Source of the DNA: Hydractinia symbiolongicarpus
Lineage: Eukaryota > Cnidaria > Hydrozoa > Anthoathecata > Hydractiniidae
DNA length: 64,000 bases
Reading direction: 5' to 3'
Assembly: GCF_029227915.1 (NCBI RefSeq)
Contig: NC_079884.1
Span: 12,832,001 to 12,896,000 of the forward strand
Shown here: positions 41,601-54,200 of the stretch, one piece after another
Layout: each line of letters begins with the position of its first letter
Numbering within the stretch: the first letter of the stretch is position 1
Notes under the pieces: generated by a model
Databases searched by the model: none
The model's input: the letters and a program-made list of their open reading frames with translations, nothing else
What the model was told of the DNA's origin: nothing
Program-made: the position numbers and the translations under genes

Positions 41601-44513
41601 TGGGCTCCTCATTGCCGCATCTACCACCTTCTTGTCTCTGGTAAAGCTGGTGTTGGCGTGCCTTGCCAAGTCCTCGATCATTTTTCCATAGAAACTGTTC
41701 CCTTTAAGCTTTGCAGTATCGCCCGCGATGCGCTTGTCCGGGTCTTTATCTGCTTGACGTCGCGCATCCGCGATCTCTTTCGGGAACCACGCGAATGGTT
41801 TACCCCTTGAGTACTTGAGTAGGTGGTAGCAGGCCGTGACTACTAACTAGCCCACGCTCCAGATACCACTTGAGCAGGTCTGTACACAGCAGGGTCTTAT
41901 CCGCTTTCATCAGACCCATGAGCTTCCTGGTACCGGGGATACGTTTCCGCCCGGTCTTGGTCAAATACTCTTGCATGTGCTGAGGTATTTGGCTATCGGG
42001 GATCAACTTCACCACAAATAGCAGGGTCATTTCGCTGAATTTGTCGTACAACTCGGCAGGCACTTCGATATCAACTTGGGCAAAACCAAAGAGCGATCCA
42101 TCCAGAACACCTTGCACCCGAGCCTCCAATCCTCCAACGGGGTCTGCCATCTTACCAGCTTCTCCTTCCCACAAGGAAAATCCTGCAGCAGGGTGCTAGG
42201 GTAGAGCATGTTCGCATCGTAGCCTAGTATAGTCTTGCACTTGCTGGGGTTGTCATGGATGTGAGATCTGATGGCTGTCACATCCCTCTCGTGGTATCTG
42301 CAGAAGACGAAAGTAATTGTCTTGACATTTGTGCATGAAGGGGTCCCCCGGTGCATAAAGCTCTATTTCGGTGTTCAAGCGCAGGGACTTTTTCAGGACA
42401 TAGCGCATCGATACGCCTGGTATACTCACGGAGTCTTTTAAAATGTCAATCTCATCTTCATAGTACTTGTTACGAGTATTGTCGATAGCCCCGACAAAGG
42501 GTACTATGTCTGCCAAGTTGTACTCGGCTAGCCAATCCATCATTGTGACGCAGCCCCTCTTGTAGAACTCATCTCGGAACGGCTGGTATTCTTCAGGCGA
42601 GAGGGTGTTTTTACCGCTGAGTGTGCTACAGAAGGCTTCATGTTCGACGGGGCCGGCATGTTTCAGCTTGTCATAGCTCGACAGCCACTCGTACGGGAAC
42701 ATGAGCTGCAATTCAATGACTTACACCGGCCCGCGTAACTCATTCCAGGCGCGAGAAAGTTTTTAATATCTATGAATTTAAACTTTGATGTGGTGTGGAA
42801 CATGTAGTCGTTATACTTCTTGGCAACTTTGATCTTGTTCTCGTCATTATCCGCTTGATCAGGTTGATGACATACTTACCACTGTTAAAACCTATCACTG
42901 TCACTTGGTTCACCCACTCACTCCAAGCTTTTTGGGTCTGATCTGGAAGCATATCAAAATCATCGGACTTAGGGTGCAGCCTTTCGACTTCTTTTATAAT
43001 GCGGGCCTGCCTCTGCTCGAGTTGCTCAACAAATTTCCGCACTAGGGTTTTGAAATGTTCGTGCATGATGAACGTGGGATGTTTTTGGAAACTATCGTGA
43101 ATAGCCACACTCACTGGGATATGCTCTGAAATGTATTTTAAATCGGCAGTTTGCTGCTGATGTAATGGTGCTAGGAGAGCTTCAAAATCAAAGACAATGA
43201 AGTGGGGATAGGGTCGCAATTCTTTCTCTTTTAACTTTTGGGGAGTTCTCGCACTCCCATGTGGTGACCAGGTTATAGCCGAGTTTTTGGATGTGATCCT
43301 CCTTGAATTTGGTGAGATTGAAATTATTCTTATCGGCGTTGGTTCGCTGCGGCTGGCATGGGCATCCATGCCACTTGCAGCCGTGATATTCATAGACTGT
43401 CTTAGTGTGGGGTTCGTAGCCATCTACCCTATAGGCCTCCTGACCCATCACACGAATCACGCGTTCCCCTCCATGCCCGCGGAGCGCGTGATGTATGTGC
43501 ATTTCTGCCTGCTCCGCCAATGCTTCAATCCATTGACATGCCGCATAGCTGAATGCATACTGCTCGGCCTTTACCGATTTGCTAGGCATGCGCTGGACTT
43601 TTTTACCCTTGCAAATGATCGTTGTTTTGGCACCTTCGCACTCGTTATTCTTGTGTCGCATGAGGTTGCAGGATTTTGCGAACGTTTGGGTGCAGGCCTC
43701 GCATTCCCAGCTCTGCGTCAATACATCCAGCTCCTTGATGTAGAGGCAGTGACCATCCAGCATACCGAGGTTGATCGTGTTTAGCCACTTCTTGTATTGG
43801 TTTTGACCATAGGCGAGCCGCCATGGGGCGTTGTTAGAGTTCATCTTGGGTTCGAAAACTCAGACGTTAATCTTGAAGTTCTTGGCGATACCCTCCAGAT
43901 CCACCAGCTTTGTAGCACGTACCTCTTCCCTCTTTAACTTGGGGTTCTTGTAGTACTCGCGTGCTAATTTGAGAGCTGGTCTTGTTAGGAACTTTTCACG
44001 CTGCTTTCGCTCTTCCCGGTAGTGAACGGCTAGGCATCTCCAAAAGCACAGGCTATCCGTTCTTTCGTCTGTCTTGTCAAAGCTGTATATGCACCTTTTG
44101 CCGCGCAACCAGTCTGGAAGAAGTCCACATCCAAGTAGGGGCTCTCTCGTGGTGATGAGCTTGACCTGCATATGCTTGAATACAATCTTGCCTTCGTATG
44201 CTCCGGGGATCTTGATTGTTCTATCGGGTGGTAGGTAGGCCTTAGTCCAGAACTCTGTATCTTCCAGATCGAGCCGCTTCATCTGGCATTCCTCCATAAA
44301 GGCTTCAATTTCTGCCATGCTTGAAAGTGATCCGGATTTCTTGGTCTTGTGGTAGGCCGCACGTCGTCACCGCCTCGGTATATGTCACAGCTGAAACTGT
44401 AGACCACCTTGACGCGCATGTCTACGTGAGGGGTGATTTTTTGCATGATAGCATCCGTCAGCGGTTGGTTGAGGTTCCTGTTGAACTGCCAGGTCTTAAT
44501 ACGGTTTCCATCT
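41600..44513 (-). pseudogene. DNA polymerase B of a second Polinton type, truncated and broken
   Basis: Reading leftward from about 44513, the N-terminal domain includes DSLCFWRCLAVHYREE. A C2H2-like finger (CEACTQTFAKSCNLMRH, near 43640-43710) and a Vsr-like nuclease motif (YEYHGCKWHGCPC, near 43350-43395) follow. Next come exonuclease motif FDFEALL (near 43185) and exonuclease II GFNSGKYV (near 42880), where Val replaces the expected Asp. The block with FPYEWLSSYDKLKH is next, then palm motif A (GYDANMLYPS, near 42205) and motif B (KLKGNSFYGKMIED, near 41700). Motif C is lost at the fusion with the ATPase. Several frameshifts and stops occur (for example about 43850, 43250, 42740, 42250 and 41830). 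The domain layout differs clearly from Polinton 1's polymerase. Confidence 0.85.
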
Positions 44514-45290
44514 TTGGGGGGTAAAGGTGTGAAAGGAGAAAAAAACCGCTTATAATGCTCTTACCATACTACTACATACGAAATTTAAGACTAAGGATGA
44601 TGGCAGTTGAGATCGACTTTAAATTGCAATGGAAGAAAAAAAAAAACTGATGACAAGGACTGTAGTGAAGTTATCGAGCAAAGGCAAAAAAAAGATCGCT
44701 GATAATTTCATATCGTCCATAGACGAAGATGGAGATGAACTTGAAGAAAATAAAGAAGATTGAACGATTAGTTATAATATCAGAACAATTATTTGTAAGA
44801 ATAAAATTGATAAATCAAAGATATCTGTTATTATTATTGACTCGATTATTAAAGTATACCATAACTTATTGACAGTTTCTCATATTTTTACCCGTTTTTA
44901 AGCTAAACTTCAGACGGTTATATCTTGAAAGGCAATAAAAATTTTTAAAAACATATAAAGATTCATAGAAAACAAAGGAAATAAACTTGTTTAGATTGCG
45001 GGAGGTGAGATTTAATTTCTGAACATGAAGGTAGAAAGGCTATTTTGTTGGTAGGGTTTATCACAAGATACAACCCTGATGCTCCCAAAGATTTTCAACA
45101 GAGTTTTTTTTCCTCTCTTTTTTTTCCTTTTTACGCGAAAGCGGAAATATTGCACGCCGATTAAATGAATTTACCGATTTATCACGTAATTCGCGCGGGA
45201 AAGTTTATCACGATTGTTTTGATTATGTTTGGCTGCTCAATCTATCCTGCTAGCTAGTTACTCACTACTCCCTGCTTAAAACTTAGTAAA
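44514..45290. other. Region between Polinton 2 and DNMT1
   Basis: A 44-codon ORF at 44629-44763 (Lys-rich front, acidic end DEDGDELEENKED) follows a short overlapping ORF separated by an A-run. It may be a remnant of the element. The rest is AT-rich and must hold the DNMT1 promoter. I see no clear core promoter. ACTTAG lies five bases before the DNMT1 ATG. Confidence 0.4.
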
Positions 45291-48200
45291 ATGCCTGTTC
45301 CTGCCGAAGAAAAAGCTGCATCTGGATGGTAGGAAGCCTTTTTTCCTTTATCATTCTTATTTTTCATTTATTCCAGTTTTTCTGAACATAATCCTTGTCG
45401 CTGTGTAAGTTTCTGTATGGTATGTGCTTGGCTAAACAAGCTCTAACCTCTCTTAGCTGCTAGACCTGTGTTCAGACCAGAAAGAATCTTATGCTCATTC
45501 ATGTTTATTATATAAGTGGGTATAGGTATTGCATTATTTTCCTTTATGTAAATTCCATATTCATTAATTTTGTGCCTCATTATTTCCTGGAATAATGTAT
45601 TCTCTTCCATATCAAAGGATAAACTGATCCTTTTTATACTCCATAATTATATACATTAGTTTCTGCTTCAATTACCAACTGCTAACAAGTTAATTTCTAG
45701 CAAAAGAATGACTCCAAGGGTTAACCTCTAGATATTTTATCACAAAGCTAGCTAATAATGATGTCCTCTATTAATTTGGTATTTAGATTTTTTGCTGTCC
45801 TCTCTGTTTGATTACTTGAGAACGGAATACAAAAATAAGATGCGTTTTTGAAGTAACATGCAAATTTTATGCAAAATACTGTTGGTATTCTCATTTTGCC
45901 ATAAATTGGTTTTACCGGAACCACTTTTTTGACGGGACAGCCTATATTGGCAGCCTAACTATTAATAGGCCAGACCCAGCTTTGGGCATGGATTTGTTCA
46001 TTACAAAATCTAACTTCGGGTAATTTTTTTAACTTGTTGTTACCAAATTGGCCAGACCAATCGTAAATTTTTTTATAAACTCTCATGAAATGGTCCAGGC
46101 CCAATGTTTGAACATTTTAATCAAGCTGTACTATTAACACAAGATCCTTGAAATAGCAGGCTCAGGATCCTCACTAATGCTAGAGTTTAATAAATTCCAG
46201 TAGGTCCCAACCACGATCAGTTATACAAAGTAAGCTCCATAAATTCACAATCTGGCCTTTCCAATTAAAAACCTGTGGCTACGCCTCTGGAAATGTACTG
46301 CTTTCTAACAATTTTGTTTTGGCCCACAATAATAGTTTCTTTGATTTTTCAGGACTATTTTTTGAGTACCGTTTGATACGGACTCGAGATTGTTTGTATA
46401 TCCAACATTATGCTTCAAAAGTTTACCTTATTTTTAGCAGTAAAGATGGTCCTTCTGTTGACAAGGAACAGGTATGTTAAATATAATGAAGAATATCACT
46501 GAGTATAAAGTTCATTATTAATACATATTTGTAAAATATTTTTTTTAGAAAACATCAAAACAAGCCACTATAGCTTCTTTATTTCAACGAAGGTAACATA
46601 ATGATTAATGTAGTCCACTAATTTTCGCATTTTAGGCTGTTATGAATTATCAACCGGAATCGGTTGATAATTCAACACTAACTAAGCTATTTATGATACG
46701 GGAGTGTTTTTCTTATTAATGATCTTAATTTGGAAGCCACCCCTTGACCGAGGGAACATTTGGTTAAAGCATTGAAGTATATATATCTTCCATGCCATTA
46801 TTGCCTGTAATATTTGTAATCTGTAATAAAAAAAATTGTGCTAAGAAAACAGGAAATAACAAGTGATATATGTTTACAGTACAGTCCAGATGTAAGCGTA
46901 CGCGTACGCTCAACTTGCAAAAATAATTGCTTTCATTAAAAAAAACAATAGGATAGCGAGTTCCTTTCAAATTGCGCGAAAATAATTGCTTCGTGTTAAA
47001 AACAAAAGCATAGCAAGAAACATTGTTTAAAAACAATACTCTGCGCGAGAAAAAATTAAACGCGAAGGCCATTGAATTTTAATTTTTTTTAACAACGAAA
47101 CTAATTATAGTAACGCGATTTTAATCTGATATATTTAAAAAACACAAGCTCTTTTAACAAACAACAAATCCAATGATCTAAATATTTTAAAAAAACTAAT
47201 GCTACTTTTAAAACTTTTAGTAATATTTCTTTATCGTCGAAATATATTTTTTAACATGCGAAGCTTTTAAAAGTTCTTTTTATAAAAAGCATTCGCCGTT
47301 TTTCGTTTTTAAACTTTTATAATGCGATCTAAAAAAACATTTCTATCGCCGTTTTTCGTTTTTAAACTTTTAAAATGCGATCTAAAAAAAACATTTCTAT
47401 CGCCGTTTTTCGATTTTAAACTTTTAAAATGCGATCTAAAAAAACATTTCTATCGCCGTTTTTCGTTTTTAAACTTTTAAAATGCGATCTAAAAAAAACA
47501 TTTCTATCGCCGTTTTTCGATTTTAAACTTTTAAAATGCGATCTAAAAAAACATTTCTATCGCCGTTTTTCGTTTTTAAACTTTTAAAATGCGATCTAAA
47601 AAAAAACATTTCTATCGCCGTTTTCCGTTTTTAAACTTTTAAAATGCGATCTAAAAAACATTTTTATCGCCGTTTTTCGTTTTTAAACTTTTAAAATGCA
47701 ATCTAAAAAAACATTTCTATTAAAATTAAAGTTTCAATCTTTGTTAAAATATAATAATTTCTATCGCTTAAAAGCTTTATTTCACCCGCGCAACCAACAA
47801 TGCCTTCTCGCTAGTTTATTTAGTTTCCAGGCAAAACATTTGTTTAATAAAAATATTAAACAATGGCTCTTCGTGTCACATTGATAGAGTTGATAACATT
47901 TGCAATATGCTATTGGGAATAGTTATGTTAACACTATTTAACAATAGTTACGCGCAGTTATAATAAGCTATTTTTTCTTCAATAATCCTTTGTTTATTAC
48001 GCGCAAGTTAATGACTTACAAGACTCGCAAGATAATTAATAAGAACAAAAGACAAACAACTACCGCCTCCGAGAAAAAGGTGTGAAACTTGAGCGTACGC
48101 GTACCCTTACATCTGGACTGTACTGTATCCACTCTGATGTGATGGACAAATTCTCATGGAATTAGTTTCATTTTATTAATGTATACAAGTAAAAATCTTT

Positions 48201-51200
48201 TTATAACTAATTAATTTTGTTATGATTAGTTCAAAAAGGAAGAAGTGTAAAGAAGAAAGTTTATCCGTTGTTGGGAATGAAAATGAAAAGGTATTAAAAC
48301 ACCTCGGGCTTATACCGGTGTTCCCTGTGATTTTTTTTTAAATGTAAACTTTTTTTAGAAAAAACAAAAAACTGAAAATGTGGTTCCTCCAGACTCGAAT
48401 GGAATAAAAGGAGAAGAAAATGAAAAAGCAAAGATGGATGTTGATGAAAAAACTGATATTAAGTATGAATATTGCATTTCTATTGCCTAAAATAGTAAAG
48501 TTAACAAAATCTATTATTTTTGTATCTTTTAATGAGATTTATTTTATTTATTCAACAAAGAATGTTTTGTTTTTAGACAGGGTGTATCCTTAGAGAAGTC
48601 TTCGAAAAAGGTTATGATTTTTTTATATAGAATTAATAATCTACAAATTCTATCTGATATAGGTAAATTAGTACAAATTTAAAACAAATTTCAATGTTCT
48701 TCAGGGAATTCCACGAAGAAAAAAACACACGTGCTACACATCGCACGCGTAAATCTATTTCAGAAAATTTGCGCGTGCGTTTTTTACGATTTTTTTCCTG
48801 GTTTATTTCACTCTTATCAGTCCCGTGAGTGTTCTTTAAGTGGTGTAAAAGTGCTAAATATATTAACAAAACACCTTGGTTCGTTGTAGGAAGTAATTTA
48901 TAATAGGTAAATAACAAAGAATTAAATTTAAACAGTGGACGAAGAGACGCTGACACGAGCCACACTTTGCACTTACTGCAATGGTCTGCCATTTTGTTTG
49001 TAGTGCTATTTATCCCCAACCTTGTTCCCAGGGTTATATTTTCTCGGTAGGTTATTTATTATCTATAAAAATGGTAAAATTGGAGTCATTTTTTATTTAT
49101 TGAGGTTTCAGTTTTGTTTGTTAGATTTTGGGAGACGGCTTGTTTGGAATACTTTAAAGTTGTTCTTTAGATTGTTATGTTATGTTCTTTTATACAGTTA
49201 AGAATTTTAAAATAAAATGTTCAACATTTAATTTCACACAGGCAGAAAAAAACACATTTAATTTAAACACGTTTAACCACAAGTGGTTATAAACTGTTTT
49301 TAATGATACAGTTGAAGCTATCGATATAAAACGATTGAGTTTCGGAATACAGTTTTTAATAGTTAAATGCTTCAAGCATAGCCTTAGGCGGCGATATTAA
49401 CTACGCTGTAGAAAATCAACTTTTATAATTCCTTCGTTAATTTCTTTTATTTTACGCGATTAAAAAGTGTAATTAGCGCGTGCGATGAATCGCACACCTG
49501 AATAGCTGTTGCACGTGTGTGGGCGCGTGCGCGTGCGATCGCACGCGTCTCCTGGAATTCCCTGTTCTTCAAACAGCGTACACCTAATAAAGTGTTATAT
49601 ATCATGACATCATATCATGACAGAAAAAATTTCAAAACTTTTTCAATAAGCTTTGACAAAAAATGTTAAATAATCCTACTTTTGTTTTAGTAACAGGTAT
49701 AAAACTTTTCACATGTTGTCTTAATAGGAAAAAAATAAATGTTGTAAACTTTCTAGCCTATACCTCATCTAGAACAAAAGTTAGTAAAAACAAACCGATT
49801 AGAGAGATTGGGAACCCCCCCCCCCCCCCCTCTCTACAAAAAAAGGAAATATGGAAATGAAGTTAATTTTTGCTTTCTTTTACGTTATGCAGGTTATTGA
49901 AAGGTGTCATCAATGTCGACAAATTATCCATAAAGATGAAATTAAAATGTTTGGAGGAGATTCACCAGATGCGGTATACTGCTGTTTTATTCTATTAAAC
50001 CACCATTTTAGAATTTATTAAGGCTTCAATGTTTTGTTAGTATATTTTGAAGCATGTAAATTACACACAAGAATGATTTTTATTCAATTCTCCACAAGTT
50101 TTCCAACGCTTCATAACAAGCTTAATACCATAAAACCTTTTAAAAAAAACTAGCTTTGCACAGATTGTTGCATTTAAAATTTATTTTGTGAAAACTTAGA
50201 AAGTTCACATTTATTTCAGGTGGATGAGTTTGTTATGCTGTGCGATCCAAGACTGTCATTACTGACAGGAAATGAACAGGAATATGATAATTATGATGAT
50301 CGACCACAACATAAACTGACTGATTTCAGGTATAATTATTAAGAGATAATGATGGTTATTTCAACATATCAAATTTATGCAAGCCTTCTGCCACATACTC
50401 CACTAAAAAATATAAATGGGGTTCCAAGCCATTTAAAAAATAACACTATGTTTTAATTGTGAACATGTGCAAAGATTTGAGCTTGTGTTTTTGAAAGAAG
50501 TTTTCTCCGTTTGAATAAAAAGACTTCTTTAGTAGCAATAGAGATTATGTTAAATTACAGTGTTTTAGGAAATCAAAGATTATCGGGGAAACTTATTGGG
50601 TATTATTTTAGGGAAGTAAATAATGTCTTTTCAACATACCAGGAAAAATCACAGAAACTGAGCAAACTTCGTCTCTAAGGAAAATATGACAATTTGGTTG
50701 ACAAAATTTGCTAGAAAAACCCAAAATTAGTTCATTAACTTGTTTACAAAGGCTTGTTACTTTGTACTATGTTTTGATTATAACTGATTGTAATGATTAC
50801 ATTTTATTTAATATCGACATATCAAATATGCATAATTTTATGCATTTTATCCCATAAGTTAGGTGTTTATTGGCGCTAAATTAAGTGCTATTGTTGTTAT
50901 TTTAGTGTTTATGACAAGTGTGATCATCTGTGTGCATTTGATACTGGTTTGATTGACAAGAACATTGAGTTGTTCTTCAGTGGTTATGTCAAGCCTGTTT
51001 ATGATGAAAATCCTGATAAAGAAGGTGACTACTTTGGACTGAGGCCTTTACCTCAAACATTTCTTTTTCGAAGTATTCATGCTTGTTAAAAACTCGCTAA
51101 ATCTTCCTTAAATTAAAAAACCTCAATTCTCCTTAAGATGCTCTAAAATTGTAGATTTTTTCTTCTTTTCCCCTATAGTGTTTTTCATTTGATTTGGGTA

Positions 51201-54200
51201 TGCATCTTCATTTGAAATAGAAAAAATATCACCCTTGTATATTACTATTTACTGGCATTTCTGGAGATCTAATTTTTACTTAATTTTCTCACAAATTTGA
51301 TTGGAAAAAAGAGTGGGAATCGTGTTATTGTTTGGATTGAAATTGGAGTTGCTCCCTAAACTGCACACATTTTATAAAGTTATTTTTTATGCACATGAAA
51401 AAAAAAATAATCATGATCTTGTTCATGAATGTTATGATAGCTTTGTATTATGACAGCTAAAGAGTTTTCATGATTCTATTTCTCTATTTTAGGTGGAGTA
51501 TGCACGAAAAAGATGGGTCCTATAAATGAGTGGTGGATTTCAGGTTTTGATGGTGGTGAAAATGCATTGATTGGATTTAGTACTGGTATTGCTTTCTTCT
51601 TGATAAATACGAATAATAACAACAGATTTTAAATTTTATAAGTCATCTTTGTTTAATAATTTAATTAATTCTATATAATTCTAATGTAATTCCATTGACC
51701 TGTAATTTTTGTCCCAGAAATAAAAGCATTTTTATTTCTTAGCCTTCGCTGAATATATTTTGATGCGTCCATCTGATGAATACACATCATTCATGAATGC
51801 AGTTTCCGAAAAGATATGCATGAGCAAAGTATGCACATTTGTATATTGTAGTAAGAGATTACCACTTATTTTATGGTTGCTTTACACTATACTGCGTTGG
51901 CACTTTCTCCTTATTATTATGTAGGCAAAACTGCCTATCAAATATTATTCATATTTCACCCCAATTACCAAATGGACAAAAGTTTCCACTAACTTAACTT
52001 TTGTTTTTCCTTTATAATCATGCTGATTTTAATCAAGGCAGTCCTTCAAGTTTTAACTACTTCAAGTTTTAATTACTCATTTAATATCTATTATTTAGGT
52101 TGTAATTGAATTCATCATCTCCAACCCAGAGGCTCGGTATGAAGAATTATTAAATAAAATTGAGGTAGGTCAGCTTTTTGTAGTTTCTAAAGCTGCTTTT
52201 TCAAACTTAATTTTTGTGCAATATGGAATTGCTTTAAATAAATGTTATTTAGACAACTGTTCCCCCTGAAAACTGTTCGCAATTAACAGAAGATTCTCTG
52301 CTTCGCCATGCACAATTTCTTGTTGATCAGGTAATCATTTATCTGGATGTTTTGCATGAGAATGTGACCAAAATGTGTGACAAAATGTGTTATATATTTA
52401 TACCTTTTGCATTTTACAAAAACTAAGAAAATTTTGACTAAAAAAGGAAACGAGCTAATATTTTCTTCTGCATCTTCATCTTACAGGTTGAAAGCTTTGA
52501 TTCTGCCGCAGCTGAAAATGAAGAAGAGCCACCATTAATTGCTACAAACTGTATGAGAGATTTGATCAAACTTGCAGGTGTTACCTTAGGAAAGAGGTAT
52601 AGTAACTTTAGGGATTTGCAGCAATTCTTTTTCGATGTGGGAGCTATCACTAAAACTTGTTTTTAGACGTCAGTTGAGGGGAGTTAAGGTGAAGGCAGAG
52701 AAGAAAGCATTGGGGCCAACACTGGTGTGTTTTTCTCTCTTTTTGTAATATTTTTTTTTCAATAACCTATTCTAAAAATTCTAAAAACCAAGATTGGTAT
52801 GAAAAAAGGGTAAAAATAACGTGGCAAACTCTCCTATAAAAGTCTTATTTTATATAATGACCTTTAAGATTATCAAAATTCTTTTTAAAATTTAAAAAAT
52901 AGTTGAAATGTTAAAAAAATCCTTTAATATCCTCAAATTTTGGAGATGAAGTGGCCACAGTAAGTACAGCTACATTATGAAGGCAACACAATCCACAAGC
53001 AATAGGTTATGGTGGTTCAACTGTTGTATTCTAGTGTTAAGTAAATCTGTTTTCCGTGTTTTTTAATGTTATTGTTTCTAGTTAATGATCAATATTGTAG
53101 GCTACGACAACACCCTTGGTTCGATACGTGTTTGACACTTTCTTTAAAGATCAAATTGATTTGAAAGCCACAAGTGCCCAACGCAAGCGGCGTTGTGGTG
53201 TTTGTGAAATCTGCCAACAGCCTGACTGTGGTAAATGCAAAGCTTGTAAAGACATGGTAAAGTTTGGTGGAACTGGCAAAGCAAAACAATGCTGTATAAA
53301 TAGAAGGTGAAGACCAAATTAAAAGAGCGGGATATTCTTATGTAATACACAGGATTTCTATTGTTGACAACATAAAAAATTCGATTATTAGATTACTAGT
53401 CGATAAGGCCCGTGGAAAAATCCACTTAGCAGGATAACAGAGAAAAACAACCGTCATTTAAATTTTATGATGTCGGCAGAGACCTGTCAGAACACCATTT
53501 TTTTTTTCTCAGAAATGTGTATGCCTGTTGCCTTCATCATATAGATCTTGAAACGCTGATCAAGAAAATGTATAGGATCGTGTAGTTGTGACAAACGGAT
53601 GCAGAGATATTAGGGTGTAAAGGTTTTTTTATGACGTCATTAACCGGTCCATTCCGAAACGGATTTGGTGACCCAGGCTTGGAAAACTTACCCAAATTGG
53701 TCCCAGGTAGTCCCTAGTTACCCACGCAGGAGATGACGTCAGTTAATTCCACCCGTTTCCAAGTTATTTAGTCTTAAATTTAAAAGTGCAATGCAATGGC
53801 TTCACTAATCTTAATATACTTTCCTTTGACGTCAATATTGCTCTAACGTCAAAGTTTGCTAATTTACAGAACAAATTTATAGGCGATGTTTTAGAATTTA
53901 TTCCACTTTGCAAAAGTCACAGACAGAAGCTCCATATTATTATAGAGATTCACTTTCTGTTGTTATAGGTGTCCTAATTTAGCAGTGCAACAAGCTGATG
54001 AAAATGCTGAAAGTCAAGATGAAGATGCAGAACCATTGGTATGCTTTCTTGTTCGTTTTTTTATATTTTTTATACACTTGTTACAGACTTAATTCTATGG
54101 ACACATGTTATTCCGGAGACTACAGTGTCCTTGTTTTTAAAAAGAGTAAACTCAAAAGGTTGAATCCTTGACATCTTGATCCCAAGGAAATTGGCTACCT

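Larger units (their letters stand above)
40145..44513. mobile_element. Polinton element 2, partial
   Basis: This GC-richer block holds a different DNA polymerase B, the C-terminal half of a packaging ATPase, a PPEHVKEW-type gene and two further small genes. I could not find terminal inverted repeats, capsid genes, an integrase or a protease, so this is a fragment. Whether the AT-rich block at 36488-39489 once belonged to it is uncertain. Composition argues against that. Confidence 0.75.

Noticed and set aside
43287-43784. 165-codon + strand ORF
   Set aside because: It lies wholly antisense to the Polinton 2 polymerase, whose minus-strand frame carries recognisable finger and nuclease motifs.
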